Shown in pieces: positions 33,392-41,598 of a stretch of 64,000 bases of DNA (its first letter is position 1; every line of letters begins with the position of its first letter). Below the pieces are notes generated by a model, which was not told where the DNA came from, made no database searches, and saw only the letters and a program-made list of their open reading frames with translations. The stretch comes from Clostridia bacterium. Its GTDB lineage: Bacteria; Bacillota; Clostridia; Lachnospirales; Anaerotignaceae. The stretch covers positions 1 through 64,000 of the forward strand of contig CAJTDC010000014.1 of the NCBI GenBank assembly GCA_910575055.1, read 5' to 3'. A program made the position numbers and the translations under genes.

Positions 33392-34024
33392 ATGAATAAT
33401 TTTGAGGAAATAATTCAAATATGTTGTAAAGAGTTTTCTGATAAAGATATGTTAAAATTAATAGTTATTTGGAAAGAAGAGGAGAATTGGAATTATTATA
33501 AATTTTTTAGGAAATTTACTTCTGTTTTAGAATTAATGCCTGAAGATGTTTTTATTTTATACGATATTAAAGATAAAAACTCTAATGCGATAATACTGCA
33601 ATGGACTGATTTTTTAAATTATGAAAAGAAAAGTTTAGAATCAATAACAGCAGAAATTAATAAAAATTACATAAACAAAAATGATGAACATAATATTGGT
33701 ACTTTTTTAAAGAAATATAAAATATCATTTCCTTCTAAACAAGCAGGAGATAGTTTAAAGTCTATAATGCAAAAATTACAAAAAAATCTTATGGAGAAAG
33801 AGAAAGAAATATCTCAATGTACTTTACAAGCATTAGAGGGGGAAAGACCTATGATAAAAGAAGAAATTATAAAAATAATGGAAAGTCAGTTACAACTACT
33901 TTCTGATTTTGGAGATGCTTATACTGTAAAAGAAATATGCAAAATATCAGAACAAATGTTAAATATTTCTAAATTTTTACTAGATGTAAAGTGTGAAAAA
34001 TTATTTGATAATTGTAGTATTTAA
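33392..34024 (+). CDS. Hypothetical protein in the recombination module
   Basis: This 210-residue soluble protein is not recognised. It starts after AAGGAAGGGAAATAA and has an N-terminal mixed domain (FEEIIQICCKEFSDKDMLKL) and a helical C-terminal half (about 110-200) with heptad-like spacing. It lies between the Rad50-like ATPase and RecT, so a role in phage recombination or replication is likely by position only. Its 3' end is followed by the recT ribosome binding site 9 bp later. Confidence 0.6.
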   Translation: MNNFEEIIQICCKEFSDKDMLKLIVIWKEEENWNYYKFFRKFTSVLELMPEDVFILYDIKDKNSNAIILQWTDFLNYEKKSLESITAEINKNYINKNDEHNIGTFLKKYKISFPSKQAGDSLKSIMQKLQKNLMEKEKEISQCTLQALEGERPMIKEEIIKIMESQLQLLSDFGDAYTVKEICKISEQMLNISKFLLDVKCEKLFDNCSI

Positions 34025-34040
34025 AGAAAGGAATTATAAT

Positions 34041-34871
34041 ATGAGTGAAAACAGTAAAAATAATCAAATAACCATTTCTGAAAAATTTGCAGATACTGTT
34101 ATAAAAAACCTTAATGAATTAACACATGGAATACAAGTAACAACAGAGCAAAAAAATCTTATTGCAGGCTATTTTTTAGCTATTGATACCACTTTAAAAG
34201 AGCACCCAGACAATTTGACATGGAAAGATGTTAATTTACAAAAATTAGCACCTTCTTTAGCGAATAAAGCAGCACTTGGTTTAGATATGAATATAAAAAA
34301 TACATTGTTTGCAATTCCATATAAAAATAAATCAACAGGACTTGTTATTGTAGATTTACAAGTAGGTTATGAAGGTGAAAAGTATCTTGCAATGAAATTT
34401 TCAAAACACAAAATAAAAGATATACGTGTTGAGTTGGTATATAAAAATGATACTTTCAAAGTCATAAAAAAAGATGCCCAACACCCTTATGATGATTGTA
34501 TATTTGAAATAAACAATCCATTTGATAGAGGGGATATTATTGGAGCATTTGGATATGTTTCTTATGATGACCCACAATATAACAAAATAGTAACTCTTTC
34601 TAAAGTGGAAATAATTAAACGAAAAGCATGTAGCAAAAGTGAAAAATTTTGGGGAAAATGGTACGACCAAATGTGCAAAAAAACAATGATAAAAGAAACT
34701 TGTCGTCAAATAGAAGTAGATGCAGAAAAAATAAAAGAATATAAATATCTGTTAGACTTTAAAGAAAAAGAAGAAGTTGAACAATGCCAAGAAGCAGCAA
34801 ACAATGAAATACAACAAAATATAGAAACGCAGGAAATCATTGATATTGATGTAGAAGATGAAATACCATAA
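34041..34871 (+). CDS. recT: RecT single-strand annealing protein
   Basis: This 276-residue protein is a RecT/Bet-superfamily annealing protein: the N-terminal LAPSLANKAALGLDMNIKNT segment and the central VDLQVGYEGEKYLAMKFSKH and KACSKSEKFWGKWYDQMCKK regions are typical. It anneals complementary single strands during phage recombination, working with an exonuclease and SSB. The ATG at 34041 with AAAGGAATTAT upstream is preferred over an in-frame upstream start inside the preceding gene. The C-terminus is acidic. The partner nuclease is probably one of the neighbours. Confidence 0.93.
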   Translation: MSENSKNNQITISEKFADTVIKNLNELTHGIQVTTEQKNLIAGYFLAIDTTLKEHPDNLTWKDVNLQKLAPSLANKAALGLDMNIKNTLFAIPYKNKSTGLVIVDLQVGYEGEKYLAMKFSKHKIKDIRVELVYKNDTFKVIKKDAQHPYDDCIFEINNPFDRGDIIGAFGYVSYDDPQYNKIVTLSKVEIIKRKACSKSEKFWGKWYDQMCKKTMIKETCRQIEVDAEKIKEYKYLLDFKEKEEVEQCQEAANNEIQQNIETQEIIDIDVEDEIP

Positions 34872-34888
34872 CAGAAAGAAGAATAAAA

Positions 34889-35602
34889 ATGGACATTAAT
34901 ATTATACATACAGGAAGTGATGGAAATTGTACTTATATTTCTGATGGCACTACAGAAATTTTAATTGATTGTGGTATAAAATTGGAAAAAGTCAATCGTG
35001 AAATTGGTTATAGACTTTCAAAAATAAAAGCTGTACTAATTACACACGAACATACAGACCACACAAAATATATTAAAGAAATTGCTTCACTTGCAAAGCC
35101 TATCTATATGGCAGAACAAACAAAACAAAATATACAAATACAGCGAATAAAAAGCCCCTTTTTTATTTCGTTGCAAGAAAAACAAAATATAAAAATTGGT
35201 ACATTTATTATTAAAACAATTCCACTCATTCATTATAATGTAGATGGAACGCCATGTAAAAATTTTGGTTATATTATATTTTCTATACTTACTAACGAAA
35301 AGATACTATGGTGTACCGATACAGAATATATACCATTTTCTGTACCAAAATGTAATTATATTTGTATTGAATGTAACTATGATAATGATATAACATTTAA
35401 TAAAGAATTTGATATTGCAGCAGTTGATAAACGTCGATTTATCAGCCATCAATCATTACAAACAGTAAAAAATTGGCTTCAAAAACAAGATTTATCTGTA
35501 TGTAAAGCAATCTATCTTATTCATATATCAAATGAAAAATCAGATAAGCCAAAAATGAAAAAAGAGATAGAACAATTAACAAAATTACCTGTATTTTTCT
35601 AA
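34889..35602 (+). CDS. Metallo-beta-lactamase-fold hydrolase
   Basis: This 237-residue protein has the MBL-fold metal motif THEHTDHTKY (HxHxDH) near residues 51-60, plus SDGNCTYISDG at the start, similar to the YycJ/WalJ group of DNA-processing enzymes. It ends the plus-strand recombination operon. In related phages a gene like this follows RecT, and a 5'-3' exonuclease role is proposed; here that is inference. A terminator follows at 35609-35643. Confidence 0.85.
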   Translation: MDINIIHTGSDGNCTYISDGTTEILIDCGIKLEKVNREIGYRLSKIKAVLITHEHTDHTKYIKEIASLAKPIYMAEQTKQNIQIQRIKSPFFISLQEKQNIKIGTFIIKTIPLIHYNVDGTPCKNFGYIIFSILTNEKILWCTDTEYIPFSVPKCNYICIECNYDNDITFNKEFDIAAVDKRRFISHQSLQTVKNWLQKQDLSVCKAIYLIHISNEKSDKPKMKKEIEQLTKLPVFF

Positions 35603-35608
35603 AAGTAA

Positions 35609-35643
35609 AAGAGCGTCACCTCTCTCAACAAAGTAACGCTCTT
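35609..35643. terminator. Terminator after the recombination operon
   Basis: AAGAGCGT (35609-35616) pairs with ACGCTCTT (35636-35643) over a 19-nt loop. It lies between convergent units, directly after the MBL-fold gene. The following 110 bp up to 35754 hold no gene. Confidence 0.6.
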
Positions 35644-35754
35644 ATACGAAGCACTTGACATTATTTCATCTGAAACCATCTAAAAATACAAAACTTGATA
35701 ATTGTGAAATTATTTTATTTGTATCTACTATGCTATCACATAAAAATCTTTATG

Positions 35755-36288
35755 TCAACTATATAACAAATAATTTCTAAAATAATAATATATCGCTGAA
35801 AATATAAAATTTCCGCTAAATTCCTTTCTCACAAAATTAATATCCAAATTATATCTTGACTGAAAAGAAAATAACGTACCTAAGTAGCTTTTTGGTGCAT
35901 ATTGGCTTCTATAATTATGATTGATTATATCATTATAGCCTTGTTCGTTCTCTATTAATAGAAATTTTTTTAGTTTATTTCCTCTCAACAACTCACTTTC
36001 AAATCTATCACGCTCAGCCGTCAAATTTCCAGCTAATTCGTCAAGACTTGCTTTTCTTTCAATACAAATGGTATCATCAAAATATAAATCCCTTTGCATA
36101 TTTAATTCTGCATTTTTTTCTACAAAAAAAGAATAATCACCTACAGATAACTTTTTTTCTTTATATCTAATATTTTTACTTTCAAAAAAGTTTAAAATAT
36201 GTGTATTTTCTTTTTCTCTTGTATCCACTAATACTACGATTTGCTTTAAAAGCTGTTTTATTTCCTTTTCGGTATAATAATATTTCAT
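35755..36288 (-). CDS. ERCC4-type nuclease
   Basis: This 177-residue protein has the ERCC4/XPF nuclease motifs VLVDTREKEN (residues 18-27), LSVGDYSFF and ERKASLDELAGNL (ERKx3D, near residue 95), in the expected order. Such phage nucleases cut branched or flap DNA during recombination. It is the last of a short minus-strand set and its start overlaps the end of the MazG-like gene (ATGA). No helicase domain is attached. Confidence 0.88.
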   Translation of the reverse strand: MKYYYTEKEIKQLLKQIVVLVDTREKENTHILNFFESKNIRYKEKKLSVGDYSFFVEKNAELNMQRDLYFDDTICIERKASLDELAGNLTAERDRFESELLRGNKLKKFLLIENEQGYNDIINHNYRSQYAPKSYLGTLFSFQSRYNLDINFVRKEFSGNFIFSAIYYYFRNYLLYS

Positions 36289-36641
36289 TTTTTATCCACT
36301 TCTATCTCAAATTCAAATATATTATTTTGATTACATTTTTCTTGTATTCTTTTTCTTTGTCTTTTAACTTTATATTCCATCATTGATTTTACTTCTTTTT
36401 TACAGCTAAAAATATATATTAACTGTTTAATCATAACGAGAACATCAGCCATTTCCTCAATAATATGTTCTCTCCAGCTCCAATCAGTATCAAAATTATG
36501 TTCTCTTAAATATTGCTTTATTTTTGAAGTTTCCAATATTAATTCTGAACATTCTTCTATTGTTTTGTCTAATTGATTTAACACACCATAAAAACTTGCA
36601 ATTATTTTAATATCCTCATTTAATTCTTTTTCTTTACTCAT
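36285..36641 (-). CDS. MazG-like nucleotide-pyrophosphohydrolase-type protein
   Basis: This protein of about 118 residues has an all-alpha MazG-like core: TIEECSELILETSKI and HIIEEMADVLVMIKQL carry the EExxE...EExxD metal-binding pattern. Family members hydrolyse dNTPs or help phages deplete alarmones. I use the ATG at 36641 (MSKEKELNED), 9 bp after GGGGAC, rather than an upstream in-frame start inside the preceding gene. It lies between a wHTH protein and the ERCC4 nuclease, all overlapping. Confidence 0.8.
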   Translation of the reverse strand: MSKEKELNEDIKIIASFYGVLNQLDKTIEECSELILETSKIKQYLREHNFDTDWSWREHIIEEMADVLVMIKQLIYIFSCKKEVKSMMEYKVKRQRKRIQEKCNQNNIFEFEIEVDKK

Positions 36642-37209
36642 TGCAAATGTCCCCTTTCCATTTCGATTGGCTAAAAAAATCATATGCCTTATTTGAAACA
36701 CCAAACCCTTTAAACAATATATAAGGATTGAAGTACATTTTTTCTTTCTTTTTCTCTTTTACAACTTTTATAATTTCTTCATTTTCTAGTTTTTTTACTG
36801 CTGCATTTGTTGAAGCCATACTAATTCCTAATTCTTTTGCAATGAATTTTCTTGTCATATTATAACGTTTTCCTTTTTTAATAATACAATTTACATAGGA
36901 AGTATGACTAGCTAGTAAAAGAAAAACTTTCAGCTGTATTGCAGTCAAATTTAGTTTTGAAATAGTATGTATAGCCTCTAAATTTAATTTTCCATAGTTT
37001 GTAAAAGAAGTGTTAAATTCAGAATATCTTTTTCTTATTTGTGCCTTATGCTCTTTTTGATATATTTCCTCTCTTTTAGGTATCAACAATATTGTTTCTA
37101 TTTCTGGTAGTGCTTCTAGATGTTCTAATTTTCCAAATATTTCACCTGTTTCGTCCCTTATTATGTACCCTTCATTATCAGCTGATAATATTACTTTCGC
37201 TCGAAACAT
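36634..37209 (-). CDS. RepL-like winged-helix protein
   Basis: This protein of about 191 residues has an N-terminal beta-rich part (MFRAKVILSADNEGYII) and a winged-helix region at about residues 120-165: MTRKFIAKELGISMASTNAA and KKLENEEIIKVVKEKKK, followed by YFNPYILFKG. This end resembles plasmid RepL initiators and related Firmicutes phage regulators. It could be a second replication protein or a transcription factor. The start at 37209 is supported by GGTGAG about 8 bp upstream. It overlaps the YopX-like gene. Confidence 0.6.
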   Translation of the reverse strand: MFRAKVILSADNEGYIIRDETGEIFGKLEHLEALPEIETILLIPKREEIYQKEHKAQIRKRYSEFNTSFTNYGKLNLEAIHTISKLNLTAIQLKVFLLLASHTSYVNCIIKKGKRYNMTRKFIAKELGISMASTNAAVKKLENEEIIKVVKEKKKEKMYFNPYILFKGFGVSNKAYDFFSQSKWKGDICNE

Positions 37210-37651
37210 TACTATTCTCACCATATAATAAATTTACGGCATCTGTATCAAATTTGTTACCCAAAAATTCAGCACTAACTAACATATTATCCGAAAAATG
37301 TAGCCCTAATAATTGCAGTTCTTCCACTTTTCCCTTTTCATATGCTTGAAAATATAATATTGCATTTTTAATAACTAATATACCTATTCCAAAATTTGTT
37401 TCATTATATGCTATTTTTACAATGTCATTTTCAAATAATTTATTTTTGTATTTGTCTACAATCAAGAGTGGTCTGCAAATAGTGTCCTCTCTAATTTTTA
37501 CTGCATAGGGTTCACTTCCATTACCTGATATATAATACCCATAATTTTCACTATCTTTTGATTTGGGCAAATAAGCAACAGTTCCTGTTAACCAGTTTCC
37601 GTTAATGTCTTTTGCTTTAAAAAAACACATTTCATTTAGCATCCTGTCCAT
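37178..37651 (-). CDS. YopX-like phage protein
   Basis: This 157-residue protein resembles the YopX family of Firmicutes phages: an early KAKDINGNWLTGTVAYLP, CRPLLIVDKYKNKLFENDIVKI and a C-terminal LLGLHFSDNMLVSAEFLGNKF segment. The family is common in early/accessory phage regions, with no known function. Starts and stops overlap neighbours on both sides, indicating one transcript. Confidence 0.75.
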   Translation of the reverse strand: MDRMLNEMCFFKAKDINGNWLTGTVAYLPKSKDSENYGYYISGNGSEPYAVKIREDTICRPLLIVDKYKNKLFENDIVKIAYNETNFGIGILVIKNAILYFQAYEKGKVEELQLLGLHFSDNMLVSAEFLGNKFDTDAVNLLYGENSNVSSESNIIS

Positions 37652-38028
37652 TTTGTACCACCTATCTCTTTTAAATATTTTCCAAAACTTATTTCGTCAA
37701 GTTCATAGAAATTTTTTATAATCTCTATCATTTTTTTCTCGGAACATTTCCCATCAATATAATCACCTTTGAATTTTGAACTATCAGAATATTCAAAAAA
37801 ATATTCTATAATATATTCAAATGCAATTTCTAAAATCTCAAACTCTAAATAAGTTCCATTTTTTTGGTCATATTCGAATTGTATCGATACAGTCTCACGA
37901 GCAGTAGGACAAATAAAAGATTTTATATTTAACTGATTTGTAATAATATTATCTATCTCATCACATTTTTCAATAAGAGATTTAGATGGCATTGTTTCTA
38001 TCAAATATTCTTTCAGTTCTTTATCCAT
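37636..38028 (-). CDS. Hypothetical phage protein
   Basis: This 130-residue soluble acidic protein is unrecognised. It opens MDKELKEYLIETMPSKSLIE and has a central VSIQFEYDQKNGTYLEFEIL beta region. Its two ends overlap neighbouring genes (8 bp with the upstream one, 16 bp with the YopX-like gene), a sign of compact phage gene packing. No membrane segment. Confidence 0.6.
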   Translation of the reverse strand: MDKELKEYLIETMPSKSLIEKCDEIDNIITNQLNIKSFICPTARETVSIQFEYDQKNGTYLEFEILEIAFEYIIEYFFEYSDSSKFKGDYIDGKCSEKKMIEIIKNFYELDEISFGKYLKEIGGTKWTGC

Positions 38029-38437
38029 TTTTATTCCCTTTTCTCCTAATCTCTTGAAACAATTTTTCTAGACAATCAAAATCTTCAGCGTTAATTTTAT
38101 ATTTATCATCCACTGCTTGTCCTGCCTCAAAAATATCCTCCATATTCAAATCTATTTTTTCTTTTATTAATTCAAATTCTTCGCTACAAAATTCATTTAA
38201 TTTTTGATTAAATTCTTCTTGTTTTTCCTTTGGTATATTAAAACTACCATCTTTATTTGTTGTAAATCCATCTATATTTAATTTTATTTTTTCAATTTCA
38301 TTTGTAAAAAAAACCATACTATCATTGTAAGTTTTAAGTATTTTATAAGCTTCATATGATTTTTTTGTACTATTAAAATTTAGTCTTGATAATTTTTTAA
38401 TTGTGTTTTGTAAAGCAATGATTTCGTAAATTTTCAA
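38021..38437 (-). CDS. Hypothetical helical phage protein
   Basis: This 138-residue protein is predicted almost wholly helical (LQNTIKKLSRLNFNSTKKSY near the start, then a heptad-like centre) and acidic toward its C-terminus. TTG start, supported by GAGGGA about 8 bp upstream. It is the first gene of the short minus-strand early unit that continues to the ERCC4 nuclease. No family recognised. It could be a small host-modulating or scaffold-like protein. Confidence 0.55.
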   Translation of the reverse strand: MKIYEIIALQNTIKKLSRLNFNSTKKSYEAYKILKTYNDSMVFFTNEIEKIKLNIDGFTTNKDGSFNIPKEKQEEFNQKLNEFCSEEFELIKEKIDLNMEDIFEAGQAVDDKYKINAEDFDCLEKLFQEIRRKGNKNG

Positions 38438-38498
38438 AATAAATCCCTCATTTCTATTTGCTTTTTAGTATTATTTTTAGTACAATATAATTACAGAT

Positions 38499-38510
38499 GT
38501 TTACATAATG
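38499..38510 (-). promoter_or_regulatory. GTTTACATAATG motif upstream of the early minus unit
   Basis: GTTTACATAATG (plus-strand reading) lies 62 bp upstream of the first gene of the unit. The same core occurs at 42883, 61713 and, less exactly, 51987, each time ahead of a minus-strand phage unit. See the finding on this motif. Confidence 0.35.
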
Positions 38511-38582
38511 TGCTTTTGTTTTTTTAAATCATTTTTTCTCCTTTCTTTATATATAGTGGCATAAGATGCCACTATTTTTATG

Positions 38583-39188
38583 TTATTGAACAGCATTTAA
38601 CTCATCTTGTAAACGTTGCATAACTTTTCTTGTAATAGTATCTCCACTATCAACATAACTTAAATAACTACCATATCCTGATATTCCCTTTATCGCTCTT
38701 ACAATATCGTTATAATCATCAGCTAAAATAGGGTCACCTCTGCTTACTCTGCTAAAGCTGTAACTACTATATCCTTTATATGCTCTCACTTCATTTACAT
38801 TGTTTTGTAGTTCTCTCCATAACGATGCCGTAATATAATTTTCTATCAGTACACCGCTTGGTAAATCTGTCAAATCATTCCTACTATCAATCCAATAGAA
38901 TTTACCAGGTCTTCCGACTTCTGTTCTAAAACTACTATACAAGTAAATAGGACTTCCACTAGAAAAATTGACAACTGCTTCTACAGAATATCGTGTATCA
39001 TCTTCTAAATCTTCTATATCTACACCATCGCTTCTGGATACATAAGCATCTAAATTTTCATATCCTACCCACTCATTATTAAAATAATAATCCACTTGTC
39101 TATCATTTTTAGAATAGGCTGTATCTAATCCTGTTAGCCTTACAAAGCAAGAATTGCTTGTTATACTCGAAATACTTACACTTGCCAT
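38583..39188 (-). CDS. Tail-end protein with FN3-like domain
   Basis: This protein of about 201 residues (start MASVSISSI at 39188, with GAGAGGTAATTT upstream) has an N-terminal fibronectin-III-like domain (RLTGLDTAYSKNDRQVDYYF, DTRYSVEAVVNF) and a C-terminal helical domain with DYNDIVRAIKGISGYG. Such proteins decorate phage tails or heads and can bind carbohydrate. It is the last gene of the late region and shares its exact leader sequence with the upstream gene. Confidence 0.65.
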   Translation of the reverse strand: MASVSISSITSNSCFVRLTGLDTAYSKNDRQVDYYFNNEWVGYENLDAYVSRSDGVDIEDLEDDTRYSVEAVVNFSSGSPIYLYSSFRTEVGRPGKFYWIDSRNDLTDLPSGVLIENYITASLWRELQNNVNEVRAYKGYSSYSFSRVSRGDPILADDYNDIVRAIKGISGYGSYLSYVDSGDTITRKVMQRLQDELNAVQ

Positions 39189-39202
39189 ATAAATTACCTC
39201 TC

Positions 39203-39418
39203 TCAACCAAATTTTGCTTCTACACCCTTATAGTCCAACAAATAGTATACTGTAGGAAATTCAAGTTGGTATCCTAAAACAGTATTATGTATTGTCAAAA
39301 ATTCTTCTCCATTTCGATACCATCTAATATCTGCACCGTTACTACTTAACGTCAAATAATAATCATCATTATTATCTATCTTTACAACGCAATAATTCGA
39401 AATATCTAAACTTGCCAT
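39203..39418 (-). CDS. Duplicated tail-tip segment
   Basis: This 71-residue protein (MASLDISNYCVVKI...) reproduces the C-terminal 70 residues of the adjacent tail hub protein: YLTLSSNGADIRWYRNGEEF is identical in both, and both end GVEAKFG. The DNA, the ribosome binding site (GAGAGGTAA) and the stop-leader junction are duplicated too. It is a recent tandem duplication turned into its own gene. It may assemble at the tail tip beside the parent domain. Start at 39418 based on the ribosome binding site. Confidence 0.75.
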   Translation of the reverse strand: MASLDISNYCVVKIDNNDDYYLTLSSNGADIRWYRNGEEFLTIHNTVLGYQLEFPTVYYLLDYKGVEAKFG

Positions 39419-39432
39419 TAAATTTACCTCTC

Positions 39433-41583
39433 TCAACCAAATTTTGCTTCTACACCTTCTACGTCCCATAAAAAGTATACTGTACGATTTGCTTGGTTCA
39501 CATTTAGCCACGGCCTACCATAACATTCAAATTGATATCCTGAAACATTATCATATATTGTCAAAAATTCTTCTCCATTTCGATACCATCTAATATCTGC
39601 ACCATTACTGCTTAATGTTAAATAATCATTATCGTTGTTATAAGATACAATTCTATAAGGATATAAGTTGTCAATTTCTACCCTATCAGCATTAATTTTT
39701 ACTGTACTTCCTGCACTGTTAATACTTGCTACAATGCTTGCAGCATTTGGCTTTGCGTTATTTCCTGTTCCGCTTACAACCAATGATATTTTTGCTTCGT
39801 TATCGTCTACACTAGACTCAATAGACGCAATTTTTTTGTTTGTATTTGTTTCATATGTTGTTAATAGTTGTAATGTTGCAGCATTTTCATCAGAAACTGC
39901 TGTAATAGACGCTTGTGTTTGTTTAAACTGGTCAGCTACTGTTTTTTTATAGTCGGTCAATAATTGCAGTGTAGCAGCATTTTCATCAGAAACTGCTGTA
40001 ATGGCTGCCTGTGTTTGTGTAAATTGTTTGTTAACTTCTTTTTTATAATCGGCAAGCATTTGTATACTTGCTTGTTTGGCATCAGCAACCATTTTAATTG
40101 TTGCTGCTGATTGTACTTCAAACTCATTTGCTACTTCTTTTTTGTATGCTGCAATCAATTCTAATGTCGCTTTATCTGCATCAGCAAGCATTTTAATTTG
40201 AGAATACGCCTTTGAAAATTCGTTTTCAGTTTCTTTTTGATACAATGCTAATAACTCTATTGTTGCATATTTATCATTTGCCTCTTTTTTAAATTCAGCA
40301 AGCGATTTGATTTTGTCTGATGTAAACTCTACTCTGTTATTGATAATACTATCAAGCATAGAATTTATATCGTCAGACTGCTTTATAATTTCTACAACAT
40401 TTTTTGTACGACTTCCTAATTCTATTGTTGCATTTTCCATTGCAAAAACATTGTAGGTCCACGAAATAATTCTTTGACGTTCAATTTCCCCTTCTGTTAC
40501 AATAGGGTCTATAATATCTACTATATGATTTAATTCAAATGTTTCGTGTTCATATCCTTCACTTGTACGTAAATCTACAATATTCGCTGTAATACTTTTA
40601 GAAGGTCTTGAAAGTTCCCTTAACTTTCTTTTGCCCCATAATTTCAACGCTTTTTGACTGTATATATTGGCATTTTGCAATATTTTTTCATATAATCGGT
40701 CTGTATAACTGAAATTTTCTAAATAGGTCTTGTTGTTATTGATTGCTGCTATATTTAGATTATTTTCTCCCATAGGATAAAGCCTTGTAATAATTTCATT
40801 GTTAACAACATTTTCTATAGATAACAAATTTTTTTCTGGTGTAACCAAATACCCGTGATATGGTTGCCATTTTTCATCATCTCTTAATGACAATGTTTTA
40901 TGTACACTATCCCAAACTAATATACCACCATACAATTCTTGTACTGCTTGTATATTTTCCAGTATTGTTTTTTGGTCTGTTTCTATATTAAAACAACCAT
41001 AATCATTTTCAGCATCAAAACCATCTATGATAACATCACAAATATCTAATGACCAATCGGTATCATATAACAACGCCCATAAACAATATCCTGCACTTCC
41101 TCTTGGGTGAGAACACTCATTATCTCTATGTTTTCTACCATTGATATAAATAGTGTTTTTTTCGAAATCATCGCCTTCTAATGGATTTTTAGGCAATATA
41201 ATAATAGTATGTTCGTCTACACCTTCACGTTCAGGATTTGCATTATATATTTGCTCATACCTTTTTCCAAGCAAATACCATGTTTCTACTAATTTTACAC
41301 TAACAATAATAGAGCCGTCTTGATTTCTAGTAATGGTATAAGCACCATCATTTAATGCTGTATACTCTTTTTCGTTTACTCTATATATATTTTCAATTCC
41401 CCTAATCTCTTTCCATTTTTGAGAGTTAACATTGATACTAAATGAAAATGTACTTTCTCCATTTTGTGTGATAGAAATAGTAGGGTCTATCATATAATCT
41501 TCATCAGCAATATCATTTTTATTAAAAACAGCTAATAGATTATAGTTTTTGTCAAAAACTTCAATCGCTTTATAATAAAACAT
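39433..41583 (-). CDS. Tail hub / tail-associated protein (Tal, prophage_tail)
   Basis: This 716-residue protein is the siphophage hub that caps the tail below Dit. The N-terminal 380 residues fit the prophage_tail (Tal) fold, for example YKAIEVFDKNYNLLAVFNK and GSRTKNVVEIIKQSDDI at the end of the domain. Residues about 395-580 form a coiled-coil stalk of repeats such as DENAATLQLLTDYKK. The C-terminal 110 residues form a tip domain that has been duplicated into the next gene. No peptidase or lysozyme motif is evident. It follows the Dit gene by 15 bp. Confidence 0.88.
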   Translation of the reverse strand: MFYYKAIEVFDKNYNLLAVFNKNDIADEDYMIDPTISITQNGESTFSFSINVNSQKWKEIRGIENIYRVNEKEYTALNDGAYTITRNQDGSIIVSVKLVETWYLLGKRYEQIYNANPEREGVDEHTIIILPKNPLEGDDFEKNTIYINGRKHRDNECSHPRGSAGYCLWALLYDTDWSLDICDVIIDGFDAENDYGCFNIETDQKTILENIQAVQELYGGILVWDSVHKTLSLRDDEKWQPYHGYLVTPEKNLLSIENVVNNEIITRLYPMGENNLNIAAINNNKTYLENFSYTDRLYEKILQNANIYSQKALKLWGKRKLRELSRPSKSITANIVDLRTSEGYEHETFELNHIVDIIDPIVTEGEIERQRIISWTYNVFAMENATIELGSRTKNVVEIIKQSDDINSMLDSIINNRVEFTSDKIKSLAEFKKEANDKYATIELLALYQKETENEFSKAYSQIKMLADADKATLELIAAYKKEVANEFEVQSAATIKMVADAKQASIQMLADYKKEVNKQFTQTQAAITAVSDENAATLQLLTDYKKTVADQFKQTQASITAVSDENAATLQLLTTYETNTNKKIASIESSVDDNEAKISLVVSGTGNNAKPNAASIVASINSAGSTVKINADRVEIDNLYPYRIVSYNNDNDYLTLSSNGADIRWYRNGEEFLTIYDNVSGYQFECYGRPWLNVNQANRTVYFLWDVEGVEAKFG

Positions 41584-41598
41584 ATTATTTCACCACCA

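Noticed and set aside
38583-41583. Diversity-generating retroelement acting on tail tip
   Set aside because: There is a duplicated tip segment, but no reverse transcriptase or adenine-biased variation.
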